Part shown: positions 25,199 to 33,975 of the stretch, in pieces
Layout of the letters: each line of letters starts with the position of its first letter
Position numbering within the stretch: the stretch's first letter is position 1
From: CBDEGR01 sp965237895
GTDB lineage: Bacteria > Acidobacteriota > Terriglobia > UBA7540 > JAPUME01
NCBI GenBank assembly: GCA_965237895.1
Contig: CBDEGR010000002.1
Location: 1,178,001 to 1,242,000 of the forward strand
DNA: 64,000 bases
Direction: 5' to 3'
Program-made: the position numbers and the translations under genes
Notes under the pieces: generated by a model
What the model was told of the DNA's origin: nothing
Database searches by the model: none
Seen by the model: only the letters and a program-made list of their open reading frames with translations

Positions 25199-26032
25199 CT
25201 ACGGCTTCGGGGTGGGCACGGCGAAGAGAAGCCGTCTTAGGTCGTTCGGACGCAAGGCCCTGGGATTCAAACCCATTTTTTCAATGTATTGGAGTTGATT
25301 TCCCGTCAGGGTCTTAACCAGTTGGAGAATTTGCTGATTGCTGAGATTGTTCGGGTCGAATCCGAAGACACGCAAGAGCTGAAGCTCTCGCGGTCCCATA
25401 CTCGCTCGCAGTTTTTCGATATCTTCGATTTGAAGGTTCGTCAGGTCGATGAGGTGTTCCCCGGGACGCTGCGTCAAGCCCGGCGCGGCCTGAGGGGTGG
25501 GGCTGGGTTGCGGCTTAGGTCCCCCCGAGGCGGTACGGATCACTTGGCCGCCTTGATTGGGTCCCGACTGGCGGGGATCATAGACGTGCAGTTCACAGTC
25601 GTTTCCCGAATCCCGGCATAGAAGGGCGTAGTTGATGGAGGTGGAGTCGAAGAGCCGCAAGAGGGCGTCTTCAAGCGTTACTCCCTCGGCCCTGAGCGAC
25701 AACCGTTCGCCCCCCATCCGCCGCGGCATCTCGCTCGTCAGACGGCACTGGTCGGCCAGCGCTTGCAGAATCCTGTTCAGGGGTTGATTGATCTGCTGCG
25801 TGGAGACACAGGCGGCGCTATTCTCCTCGGCAACGCCGTTTTCCGAGGAAGCCGTGTTTTCATTGGTCTGAGCGGCGAGCGGCCCTGTTCCAACAGTCCC
25901 AACAGATACGAGCGCGGCGAGGAAGAGAATCCTACCTCCGCAACGTGCAAAGCTCACGGAGGGGACCAGACCTTTCCCGCCCCCCTCCCCCTCCGGGAGC
26001 CCTACTGTCCGGCTTCTGATGGCGATTCGCAT
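25199..26032 (-). CDS. Exported STN-domain protein of the pilus/secretion operon
   Basis: About 277 residues. A hydrophobic signal segment (RILFLAALVSVGTVGTG) is followed by an STN-like fold (INQPLNRILQALADQC, RLSLRAEGVTLEDALLRLF, YALLCRD), the short domain found at the N-terminus of secretins and TonB receptors. A Pro-rich linker and a C-terminal helical region follow (LQIEDIEKLRASMGPREL, FGFDPNNLSNQQILQLVKTL). Start is uncertain: ATG 26032 has GAGAGGG close upstream, ATG 26047 and GTG 25957 are alternatives. It may dock onto the secretin or the peptidoglycan. The function is not established. Confidence 0.65.
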   Translation of the reverse strand: MRIAIRSRTVGLPEGEGGGKGLVPSVSFARCGGRILFLAALVSVGTVGTGPLAAQTNENTASSENGVAEENSAACVSTQQINQPLNRILQALADQCRLTSEMPRRMGGERLSLRAEGVTLEDALLRLFDSTSINYALLCRDSGNDCELHVYDPRQSGPNQGGQVIRTASGGPKPQPSPTPQAAPGLTQRPGEHLIDLTNLQIEDIEKLRASMGPRELQLLRVFGFDPNNLSNQQILQLVKTLTGNQLQYIEKMGLNPRALRPNDLRRLLFAVPTPKP

Positions 26033-26458
26033 TGGCCCTCTCGGCATTGGCTTTCTGCGCCTGCCGCAATCCGCTTCGCCGGATTATAGCCGAATGGCTA
26101 TGGTTGTTGCGTTACATTAAGCTGAAAAGGTATTGCGTATATTCCTCGCGCCGTGGGCTGAGGCGGACCGGCGCCCCTGACCGCTGGATCGTTCCCCGCG
26201 TCGAATCCACCGGAAATATCTGGGTCCTTGAAGACGTGGACCGATAGCCTTCGCTAAGTAGATTTAGAAGCAGGATCGCTCCTCGGAGTGCTCCGGGGAA
26301 ATATTTGTTTCCAAAGCGAGGAAACGTCGATAAACTATAGTCTTAAGATTGGTCGGGCGCCGCTCCGGATGCCGTTCGGAATGAAATTCCGGATGAAGGC
26401 CCGAAGACGGCGGCGGGCGCTGGGAGTTGGGAGAGAGATCGCTTTGGAGGAATATCGG
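26033..26458. promoter_or_regulatory. Divergent intergenic region between STN gene and secretin
   Basis: 426 bases between the divergent STN and secretin genes. It should hold promoters in both directions. TATAGT (about 26334) could be a rightward -10, but no matching -35 lies 17 bases before it. No ORF in either strand has recognisable homology. Confidence 0.35.
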
Positions 26459-28219
26459 GTGAGACAGGCGATTCGGCAAACGGCCATGGTCTTTGCCGGA
26501 CTGGTGTGGCTGGTCTCTTGCGGAGGAGGCAGCCGGGCCTATAAGGCGGGAAAGAAGGCCGAAGCCGTCAGGGATTTTGACACCGCGCTGGCGAACTACT
26601 CGGAGGCGGCGCGAGCGAAGCCGCGCAATCCGCAATTTATGGCTTCGCAGGCGCGGATGAGGAGTGAAGCTTCGCTGCTCCACTTGAAGCGCGGAAACGA
26701 GTTTGCCGAGCAGGACCGATGGGAAGAGGCCTTGGCCGAATACCAGCGGGCGGCGGCGATTGACGCTTCGAACTTGGCCGCGCGGCAAGGCGTGGACCGC
26801 ATGGCGCGCGCGATTCAGGCTGCCCGAGAAGCCGAAGATGCGGCGCGGCGGGCGGCCGAGGAGAAGCAGGATGCCGAGGCTGCCAAAGCATTTCCCGGTG
26901 TCCTGCTCAAACCGTTCCCGGAAAAGCTGCTGAAGCGGTTCAGGATTTCCGCCGAAAGCCGCGATCTGTTCCAAGCTTTGGCGAAGCTGGCCGGGTTGAA
27001 CGTGGCTTTCACCCCCGATTTCCAAACCCGCCACTTGCAGTTGGATTTGCTCGACGTCACCGTGGAAGAAGCGCTGGACATTCTGGCGCTTCAGACGAAG
27101 ACGTTTTGGAAGCCTGTCACGCACAACACCATCGTCGTCATCCCTGATACGGCCCGCAACCGCCGCGACCACGAAGAGCAGGCGTTCAAAATCATTCGTC
27201 TGAAGAATCCGGGAAGACCGGAGAAACTGGCGGCGATGGTCTCCACCATCAAGAGTATGCTGAATCTTCGGCAGGTGGTCGAGAACGCCGAAAGCAACGC
27301 CATCATCGTGCGCGCGCCGCCGAACATGATCCAAGCGGCGGAAAAGATCATTCGCGACCTCGACCGCGGACGGGCGGAAGTCCTCGTCAGTATCATCATT
27401 CTTGAGGCGGACCGCACCCGCATGCGCGACCTCGGTCTTCTCCCCAGCCAGACGTTCCAGATTTTTGCGACCGAGGGAACCAAGCCGTTGAATGAGCTCG
27501 GCAGCATCAGCACCCGCGACTATACCGTGACTCTTCCCGGCGCGGTGGCCGCCGTGCTGATGGCCGACTCGAAGACGCGCATCCTGCAGAATCCCGAGAT
27601 CCGCTCCACCGAGAGCGAGACCGCCAGCCTGAAGATCGGCGCCAGCTTCCCCTTTGCCACCGGAAGCTTTCAGCCCGGCGCGTTGACCGGAGGCTTGCAG
27701 CCGCTGGTCAGTACCCAGTTTCAGTACAAGGACGTGGGTGTGAACATAGACCTGACGCCCACGGTGCTTCCGCAAGGCGACATCAGTTTGACGCTGCTGG
27801 TCGAAATCTCTTCTCTTCAGACCACCATCGACCTGGGCGGCGGCCTTACGCAGCCAATTTTCGGCCAGCGGCGGATTGAACACACCATCCGCCTGCGTGA
27901 AGGCGAGGCCACACTTTTAGGTGGATTGGTGGAGAGGAATCAGACGATTAGCGTCGCCGGCTGGCCCGGCCTGAGCAGGATTCCCGGCTTGCGGTATCTC
28001 TTCTCCGCCGAACGGAAGGAGACGGTGGAGACGGAAGTGGTCATCCTGCTCCGGCCCCGCATTGTCCGCACCGCGGACGTGGGGGGCGACGACCGAGGAG
28101 CGTTCTCCATCGGCTCCGGCCTGGGTGCGGATGTCCCGCTTCGGTCTCCTCAAAGCCGAAGAAGTCCCGCCGCGGCTCCCCAGAGGCGGGCTCCGCAGCG
28201 GCCGGCGCCAAACCGCTAG
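26459..28219 (+). CDS. Secretin (GspD/PilQ-type), lipoprotein with N-terminal TPR-like region
   Basis: 586-residue outer-membrane secretin. The start GTG 26459 has GGAGGA upstream and gives a lipoprotein leader ending LVSCGG (lipobox). Two TPR-like repeats (EAVRDFDTALANYSEAARAK; RWEEALAEYQRAAAIDASN) precede an STN domain (FQALAKLAGLNVAFTPD, VTVEEALDILALQ), a NolW-like N-domain (IIVRAPPNMIQAAEKIIRDL) and the secretin beta domain (ILQNPEIRSTESETASLKIG, VGVNIDLTPTV, LLGGLVERN, IPGLRYLFS). It forms the gate of the divergently encoded secretion/pilus machine. The C-terminal tail is Arg/Pro-rich. Confidence 0.92.
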   Translation: MRQAIRQTAMVFAGLVWLVSCGGGSRAYKAGKKAEAVRDFDTALANYSEAARAKPRNPQFMASQARMRSEASLLHLKRGNEFAEQDRWEEALAEYQRAAAIDASNLAARQGVDRMARAIQAAREAEDAARRAAEEKQDAEAAKAFPGVLLKPFPEKLLKRFRISAESRDLFQALAKLAGLNVAFTPDFQTRHLQLDLLDVTVEEALDILALQTKTFWKPVTHNTIVVIPDTARNRRDHEEQAFKIIRLKNPGRPEKLAAMVSTIKSMLNLRQVVENAESNAIIVRAPPNMIQAAEKIIRDLDRGRAEVLVSIIILEADRTRMRDLGLLPSQTFQIFATEGTKPLNELGSISTRDYTVTLPGAVAAVLMADSKTRILQNPEIRSTESETASLKIGASFPFATGSFQPGALTGGLQPLVSTQFQYKDVGVNIDLTPTVLPQGDISLTLLVEISSLQTTIDLGGGLTQPIFGQRRIEHTIRLREGEATLLGGLVERNQTISVAGWPGLSRIPGLRYLFSAERKETVETEVVILLRPRIVRTADVGGDDRGAFSIGSGLGADVPLRSPQSRRSPAAAPQRRAPQRPAPNR

Positions 28220-28493
28220 CGTTCCTTCCTGCTCATCCCGTTAAAAGCGAAATCGTTGCAGGGCAGGGGAAGTGACTCCTCCCTGGAATATCCCTCTTGA
28301 CAACAGGCGAATAAAAAACGAAACTAGGCGCCGGTCTATTGAATATGCCGATGCGGGTGAGCATGACGAATCCGGTTCCAAAGCGGTATTCGGGAATGGC
28401 TCGTCTGCCGGCCGGCGCCTTCGGGTCGGGGTTCCTGCGCGACGGGCAATCTCATCGGCTCCGAGACCTGAAAGACGTGCTCCGGCCCCTCCG

Positions 28494-28650
28494 TTAGCGG
28501 ATGGGATTCTCATACCAGACCACGCCCAGCCCGGCCCGGCCTCCGGCGGCGTTGCCGTTCTCCTCGGTATTGATGATGTCGAGATCGCCGTCTTGATCGA
28601 CATCCTGCAGAAGACTCAAGTCGAATTTATTTCCCTCCGGGCCTGAGGTG
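28494..28650 (-). pseudogene. FG-GAP/VCBS-repeat protein, C-terminal remnant
   Basis: Read on the minus strand this encodes SGPEGNKFDLSLLQDVD and QDGDLDIINTEENG followed by GVVWYENPIR and a stop at 28494. The pattern D-x-D-x-D-G-D-L-D-I and the W-Y-E-N-P ending match FG-GAP/VCBS repeat proteins. Only about 45 residues remain and no start is present. Confidence 0.65.
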
Positions 28651-28779
28651 GGCCTTTTGGATGAGCGCCTGCCACAGCTCCTCCACCCTGCCCAGAAAGA
28701 TGAGGTCTTCGAGGGTGTCTACGTAGCGTGTCGCCCAACGGGAAATGACCTTGCCTTGGGTTTCAAGTTCGGCGTGCAT
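28627..28779 (-). CDS. Small hypothetical ORF (50 aa)
   Basis: 50-codon ORF starting ATG 28779 (MHAELETQGKVISRWATRY ... VEELWQALIQKAHLRPGGK), stop 28627. It overlaps the 5' side of the VCBS remnant in another frame. The amphipathic helix-rich composition resembles real protein more than noise, but I know no family. It could be another gene remnant. Confidence 0.35.
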   Translation of the reverse strand: MHAELETQGKVISRWATRYVDTLEDLIFLGRVEELWQALIQKAHLRPGGK

Positions 28780-28810
28780 TGATATTTTCGGCGATGTAAA
28801 GTGAGTCTTC

Positions 28811-28847
28811 GTCAGGGCACGTTCGCCGCGGCGAATCAGCCGTGCCG
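28811..28847 (-). repeat. Dispersed palindromic repeat, copy 1
   Basis: 37-base unit, inverted relative to two copies at 39744-39780 and 40674-40710. The centre TTCGCCGCGGCGAA is a perfect 14-base palindrome (28822-28835). The flanks GTCAGGGCACG and TCAGCCGTGCCG are conserved between copies. Confidence 0.75.
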
Positions 28848-29039
28848 AAAAAGGGACCGTAATTCAAAGGCTTTAACCGCTGAGGGTTAGTTCTGCTAAA
28901 TTTCCAACCCGGCTGCCGCCGGCAGGGTACAATTTATCATGTGGGGTTGAGGTGTTTGTCGATTGTCTGCCAGTGAAGCAAACGGTGTCCGCATACATTC
29001 CGAAAAAAAACGGACGGGATGGGTGCGCCAGCCGCGGAG

Positions 29040-29798
29040 CTACCTTCGGCTGCGCAGTTTGGCTAGGAGCCTCAGGATTTCAATATAGAGCCAGATCAGC
29101 GTCACCATCAGGCCGAAGGCGGCGTACCACTCCAGGAATTTCGGCGCGCCCTGCTGGGCGCCCGATTCGATAAAGTCGAAATCGAGTACCAGGTTCAACG
29201 CCGCGATCACCACCACGAACAGGCTGAAGCCGATGCCGAACAGTCCGCTTTCGTGGATGAACGGTATCCCCATGCCGATAAAGCCCAGAATGAACGTGGC
29301 CAGGTAGATAAAGAATATTCCGCCGGTGGCTGCGGCAACTCCCAGTTTGAAGTTCTCCGTGGCTTTGATCAGACCCGACCGATAGGCCAGCAACAGCATG
29401 AATAAGGTTCCGAACGTCAAGCCCACCGCTTGAACGACGATGCCCGGATATTGGGCTTCCAGGATGGAAGAGAGGCCTCCCAGAAACAGCCCTTCCAGAA
29501 TGCAATAGATGGGCGCCGTCACCCCGGCCCAAGTCTTCTTGAACACCGTTACCAGACCAAAGATGAATCCTCCGATGGCTCCACCCATTACCCAGGGCAT
29601 CACGGCGGCCGGGTTGCCGCCCGATGCGAAGAATAGATCCCACACCCAGCTTGCCGCCAGGACCGTCAGAATCAGCAGGAACCCAGTCTTATTGACCGTT
29701 CCCTGAATGGTCATCACGTCGTCGCCCACGCCCAGGACGGCGCGGTCGAATCCTTTGAAGGTTGCAGCGTTCAGAGCGGGATTGGCTGATCTCATCAT
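29040..29798 (-). CDS. Bax inhibitor-1/YccA family membrane protein
   Basis: 252 residues with seven hydrophobic segments spread over residues 35-240. Family-like features are ANPALNAATF at the N-terminus, GGAIGGFIFGLVTVFKK and a region of small residues in the fourth to sixth segments, and the C-terminal ALNLVLDFDFIESGAQQGAPKFLEWYAAFGL with the conserved acidic residues. The family includes calcium-leak channels and interactors of FtsH; the function in this organism is not known. Tandem ATG at 29798/29795. It stands alone between remnant-rich regions. Confidence 0.88.
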   Translation of the reverse strand: MMRSANPALNAATFKGFDRAVLGVGDDVMTIQGTVNKTGFLLILTVLAASWVWDLFFASGGNPAAVMPWVMGGAIGGFIFGLVTVFKKTWAGVTAPIYCILEGLFLGGLSSILEAQYPGIVVQAVGLTFGTLFMLLLAYRSGLIKATENFKLGVAAATGGIFFIYLATFILGFIGMGIPFIHESGLFGIGFSLFVVVIAALNLVLDFDFIESGAQQGAPKFLEWYAAFGLMVTLIWLYIEILRLLAKLRSRR

Positions 29799-30028
29799 AA
29801 TGGATTGGGCCCTTTTCTTAGGCCGTTATCCGTACGTGAACGGCCTGGTACTTTCGTACTCTCGACAGTACCGGGGGATGGGGAGAGAATGGTCTCGTTG
29901 TGAGGGAGATTCACCCCGAACTCCTTCCCCCAATACCTGCCATGAACCCTCCACCCGCCCCGGCTCTTCCGGGGCGGGCCGCCTTGGGTGGTGTTTTCCC
30001 GCTTTTGCCGCCACTTCTGGCGCCACTT

Positions 30029-30963
30029 CTATGCCAATTCTGATAAATGCCCAGCCCTCAAGCCTTGCTTCCGAAGACCGTTGGCTCCCGGCGAGAAGAT
30101 CGGGACCCGTTGAATGTTCTCGAAACCAGCCTGCTTCACCCACTCCGTGTACTCCGTCCAAGTGTAATTGCGGCCTTCGGTTTCAATCAACATGTTCAAG
30201 GACATCAGAGCCGCCGGTACGGGGCCGCTCTTGTCGTCGTCCATCATCAATTCGCTGACGATCAAGGTGCCGCCGGCCCGAAGCGCTTGGAAGTTCTTCC
30301 GGAGGATGGACAGATTCTTCTCAGGCGTCCAATCGTGCAGAACCATCGACAGCAGATGGACATCGAAGCCCTGCGGCAGGTCGTCTTCAAAAAAGTTCTC
30401 CGACCGGGTCTCAATCCGGTCGGAGAGATTCGCTGCGGTGATCTTTTCGCTTGCAATCTCCAGGGCCGGGGCCAGGTCGCATACCGCGCCGCGAAGGTTG
30501 GGAAACTTGCGAGCCGCTTCGATGCAGTAAGCGCCGGACCCGCCTTCGATATCGAGTAACTGTTGGTAAGTCGAAAGCCTCCGCCAGTGCCTTTCCCGAT
30601 TGGATGCTGAAGCTGTGCATCGATTCGGTAAAGTTCCGTTGCTCGTCCGGATTCGCGGAGATGGCCTCAAAAATCCAATCGTGCTCGCCCCACGTTTGTG
30701 CCCGGTTGTTTTTCAACGCTTCGGGGAGTCGATTCCAAGGAAGGTAAAGCCGCCGGTCGAGCATCGTGACGACCCCGCCGAAGTAGTAAGGTTTTCCTTT
30801 GACCGGAATTCCTCCGCCAGGGCTGAGTTTTGGTAGTGCCCGTCCTGCCGTTCCAAGAGTCCCAAGGCCGTGCAGGCGCTCAGCAGCATTTCAGCCGGGC
30901 GGGGCTGCAATCCGAAGAGAGGGACAAACTCCTCGGCCCGGATGGTGGGCCGGAAGGAGTGGA
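30029..30963 (-). pseudogene. O-methyltransferase (Methyltransf_2 type) with multiple frameshifts
   Basis: Three collinear pieces in different frames. N-terminal dimerisation part: PLFGLQPRPAEMLLSACTALGLLERQDG (upper end). Middle part after a shift near 30795: PYYFGGVV, MLDRRLYLPWNRLPEALKNN. Catalytic part after another shift near 30565: QLLDIEGGSGAYCIEAA (SAM-binding), MVLHDWTPEKNLSILRKN. The GGSGxY motif and ending match the SAM-dependent O-methyltransferase family. No start codon is in frame with the first piece. The gene is dead unless these are sequencing errors. Confidence 0.75.
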
Positions 30964-31261
30964 GTTCATAATAAATTCCTTTCCATGTAAAGATGTAGGA
31001 GGGACTCAGGGAGTAATCCCCGAAAATCAGGGTGAAATGGTTTTTTCCCTTGCCCTATTCCTGATGAGGATATCGTGTGCCGAGAATCCTCCGCTGTCAA
31101 GGGTTGGCTTTCCAGTTTTAAAGATGGAGATTGAGGAAATATGGGAATCGAAAAACGGCCAGCCGGGGTTCGAGCCGCGCGAGCGACGGCGGTCTTATGC
31201 CTCTGTACGGGACTTGTTCTTTTTGGTGTGCGTGCAGGGCTTCATTCCGCCTCTCGCTCTC

Positions 31262-31525
31262 CGGTACGAGCCCGGCAGGCGATGGATTGGCCGCGCTTTC
31301 ATCATCAATGGATGCCCGAAATGGATGCCCGATGAGCTGTTGGTGGAAGAGCTTGTTGTGGAGGAATTGGGCTTTTTGCCCGATACCTTGCGGCTGCTCG
31401 AGAAACGCGGCCACCGCCTGCGGCGGGCCGGGTCGCTGGCGCGAGGGAATGCGATTCAGATCGAGGGCGCGTGGCTCCTCGGCGCTCCCGACGCCCGCTC
31501 GGAAGGCACGGCGAGAGGGTATTGA
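31262..31525 (+). pseudogene. Gamma-glutamyltranspeptidase, C-terminal remnant with 13-bp duplication
   Basis: The end of the small subunit of a gamma-glutamyltranspeptidase-like Ntn hydrolase: ARQAMDWPRFHHQWMP in one frame, then MPDELLVEE ... LLEKRGH, AIQIEGAWLLGAPDARSEGTARGY in the next. The switch coincides with a tandem duplication of AATGGATGCCCGA (31307-31319 and 31320-31332), which shifts the frame by one. The catalytic Thr region and the large subunit are absent. About 300 bases upstream (30964-31261) hold nothing recognisable. Confidence 0.7.
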
Positions 31526-31599
31526 TTTGATCTGCCCCGGTCTCTGTGCGCTTCGTCGGTCGGTAGGATGAAGTCCGTCCGGGTTTTCTATGAAACGTC

Positions 31600-31608
31600 T
31601 GCTATAAA
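31600..31608 (+). promoter_or_regulatory. Extended -10 promoter element before accD
   Basis: TGCTATAAA at 31600-31608 is an extended -10 box (TGn followed by a TATAAT-like hexamer), 61 bases before accD. No convincing -35 is seen, as is usual for extended -10 promoters. Confidence 0.45.
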
Positions 31609-31668
31609 ACGGGCCGCGGCGAATAATGGTAGTATGATGGACATCCCAGCAGAAGGGATTGTGCAGCG

Positions 31669-32517
31669 GTGGCATGGTTTCGTAAGGAAAAATCTCCCCT
31701 AGAGGCCGCGAAAGAGAAGCCCGTAATGACCGAGGGCTTGTGGGAGAAGTGCGGCGGCTGCAAGCAGATTCTCTGGAAGAAGGACCTGGACGGGAACCTC
31801 CAGTGCTGCCCGAAGTGCGACCACCACTTCCGCATGGGGGCCGAAGAGCGGCTGAAGATGCTGTTTGACGGCGGCCGTTACGTGGAGCATGATCGCGAGC
31901 TCTCCAGCACCGATCCGCTCCGTTTCGCCGACAGCAAGAGTTATCAAGACCGCCTGCGGGCGGCGGAGAGATCTTCCGGTTTGAAAGACGCGCTGATCAG
32001 CGCCGACGGGCTGATCGAAGGCAAACCGGTGATCCTCTGCGCCATGGAGTTCCGCTTTGTGGGCGGCAGCATGGGCGCCGTGGTGGGGGAAAAGATCACG
32101 CGGGCCATTGAGCGGTGCATTGAATTGAAGCTTCCCTTGATCGTCGTCTCCTGCTCGGGCGGGGCGCGCATGATGGAAGGCGCGGTCAGCCTGATGCAGA
32201 TGGCGAAGATTTCCGCCGCGTTGGGCCGGCTCGACAAAGTCCGCAAGCCGTATATTTCCGTCCTCACGGACCCGACCACGGGCGGCGTGACGGCCAGCTT
32301 CGCTATGCTTGGCGACCTGAACGTGGCCGAACCGGGCGCGCTGGTCGGATTTGCCGGGCCGCGCGTCATCGAACAGACCATCCGGCAGAAATTGCCCGAA
32401 GGGTTCCAAAGTTCTGAATTTCTTCTGGAGCACGGGATGATCGACGCCGTCGTCCCGCGTAAAAGCCTCAAAACCTACTTAGCCCACTCGCTCAGCCTGC
32501 TGGGCGCTTGGGACTGA
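31669..32517 (+). CDS. accD: Acetyl-CoA carboxylase carboxyltransferase subunit beta
   Basis: 282 residues. Transfers the carboxyl group from biotin to acetyl-CoA with AccA, the first step of fatty acid synthesis. The N-terminal zinc ribbon is CGGCKQILWKKDLDGNLQCC-type (Cys pairs at about 28-50). The crotonase-like core has VVSCSGGARMMEGAVSLMQM and TDPTTGGVTASFAMLGDL. Start GTG 31669. folC follows almost directly, an arrangement known in many bacteria. The length is standard. Confidence 0.96.
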   Translation: MAWFRKEKSPLEAAKEKPVMTEGLWEKCGGCKQILWKKDLDGNLQCCPKCDHHFRMGAEERLKMLFDGGRYVEHDRELSSTDPLRFADSKSYQDRLRAAERSSGLKDALISADGLIEGKPVILCAMEFRFVGGSMGAVVGEKITRAIERCIELKLPLIVVSCSGGARMMEGAVSLMQMAKISAALGRLDKVRKPYISVLTDPTTGGVTASFAMLGDLNVAEPGALVGFAGPRVIEQTIRQKLPEGFQSSEFLLEHGMIDAVVPRKSLKTYLAHSLSLLGAWD

Positions 32518-32540
32518 CCCCGCCGGGATTTTTTCACGTG

Positions 32541-33881
32541 ATGACCTACGCGGAATCTCTTACCTATCTGGAAGCTCTGGGAACGGAATTGAAGGGGCGG
32601 AGGTTCGGCCTTGAAAAGATACGATTGTTGCTCCAGGCGCTCGGCTCCCCGGAGCGCACCATTCGGAGCGTGCTGGTGGCGGGCACGAACGGGAAAGGTT
32701 CCACTTCGGCCTTCCTGGCGGGAATTCTTTCCCGCTCGGGAATCCGCACCGGGCTGTTCACCTCGCCGCACCTGGTTCGCGTGAACGAACGGATTCAGGT
32801 GGACGGGGGGGAGATCTCCGACGACGGCTTTGCCGCCGCCTTTTCCCGCGTCGCCCAGCAGGCCGAACGGCTGCAAAGGGAGAACGGTTGGCCCGAGCCG
32901 GCCGGCTTCTTCGAATTCCTGACGGCGGCGGCGCTGGTTCACTTTGCGCGGACGAAGGTAGAGATTGCGGTCCTGGAGGTGGGCTTGGGCGGGCGGCTGG
33001 ACGCCACCGTCCTGGCCGAGCCGATCCTGGGGCTGATTACCAACATCGATTACGACCACGAGAATATTCTGGGCCCGACGCTGGGGGAAATCGCGCGCGA
33101 GAAGGCCGGCATTATTCGGCCGGGACGACCCGTTCTGCACGGATGCGAAGAGGGGAAGCCGGCCGAGGTCATCCGCGCTAGAGCAAAGGAGCTGGGGGCG
33201 GAATGTGCGGACACGGGTTCGCTGGTGAAGATTGAAATCGAAGTGAATGATGGCGGGCAATTCACCTTCGACCTCGGTTGGGGTGGGGAGAGGCTTCCCG
33301 ATATCCGCCTCGGCTTGAGGGGACGGTTCCAGGTTCGGAACGCGGCTGCTGCGGCTGCTGCCGCCTGGAAACTGTGCAATATGGGATGGAAGGTGACCCC
33401 GGAAGCGGTGAGGAAGGCTCTCGAGGAGGTGCGATGGCCGGGAAGGCTCGAAGCGATGGGCGAGAATCCGCTGGTACTGCTGGACGGCGCGCACAATCCG
33501 GCCGCGGCGCGTGAGGTGGCCGAATTTGTACGTGAGAACATTCACCCCAGGAAGGTTCGGCTCCTTTATGCTTCCATGCGGGACAAGAATGTCGGGAAGA
33601 TTACCGAGATTCTATTTTCCTTGGCCGAAAAGGTCTACCTGACGCGGCCCCATCTGCCGCGCGCCATTTCTCCCGAAGAGTTGGCCCGCACGGCGCGCTC
33701 CCTGCCGACTTCTTTCGTCATTGAAGATGACCCAGCGAAGGCTTTGGACCTCGCCCTCCGTGAGTCGGACGCGGACGACGTCATCCTGGTCGCCGGTTCT
33801 CTTTTTCTGGTGGGGGAGGTTCGTCGGGCTTTTGAAGTGCGGGCGCTGCCGATGACGGTGGCGGGTATGAAGCGCGGCTGA
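32541..33881 (+). CDS. folC: Bifunctional folylpolyglutamate / dihydrofolate synthase
   Basis: 446 residues of the Mur ligase superfamily. Adds L-glutamate to dihydropteroate and to folates. ATP loop is VAGTNGKGSTSAF; SPHLVRVNERIQ, VGLGGRLDATV, ITNIDYDHENILG, and the C-terminal MSRG-type domain (LLDGAHNPAAAREV) follow. The start is ATG 32541; the frame is open from 32508 within accD. 23 bases separate it from accD. Confidence 0.94.
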   Translation: MTYAESLTYLEALGTELKGRRFGLEKIRLLLQALGSPERTIRSVLVAGTNGKGSTSAFLAGILSRSGIRTGLFTSPHLVRVNERIQVDGGEISDDGFAAAFSRVAQQAERLQRENGWPEPAGFFEFLTAAALVHFARTKVEIAVLEVGLGGRLDATVLAEPILGLITNIDYDHENILGPTLGEIAREKAGIIRPGRPVLHGCEEGKPAEVIRARAKELGAECADTGSLVKIEIEVNDGGQFTFDLGWGGERLPDIRLGLRGRFQVRNAAAAAAAAWKLCNMGWKVTPEAVRKALEEVRWPGRLEAMGENPLVLLDGAHNPAAAREVAEFVRENIHPRKVRLLYASMRDKNVGKITEILFSLAEKVYLTRPHLPRAISPEELARTARSLPTSFVIEDDPAKALDLALRESDADDVILVAGSLFLVGEVRRAFEVRALPMTVAGMKRG

Positions 33882-33933
33882 CTCGGCTTCCTACACTTCC
33901 ATGGGCGAGAGCCGGGCCAGGGGAGCGTGACGG

Positions 33934-33942
33934 TGGTATGAT
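33934..33942 (+). promoter_or_regulatory. Extended -10 promoter element before plsC
   Basis: TGGTATGAT (33934-33942) is an extended -10 box, 34 bases before the plsC start. Predicted transcript start about 33949. Confidence 0.45.
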
Positions 33943-33975
33943 CCATATGAGACATGACGTTTTAGATTTGAACCG

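Noticed and set aside
26264..27883. 539-codon open frame on the strand opposite the secretin
   Set aside because: Lies wholly within the secretin gene, His/Arg-rich, no domain pattern; a G+C-driven antisense shadow.
30830..31525. 231-codon forward frame taken as one gene
   Set aside because: Only the last 65 codons resemble a protein family (gamma-glutamyltranspeptidase end); the first part is antisense to the methyltransferase remnant.
32475..33545. 356-codon open frame opposite folC
   Set aside because: Antisense shadow; the folC frame has all motifs.
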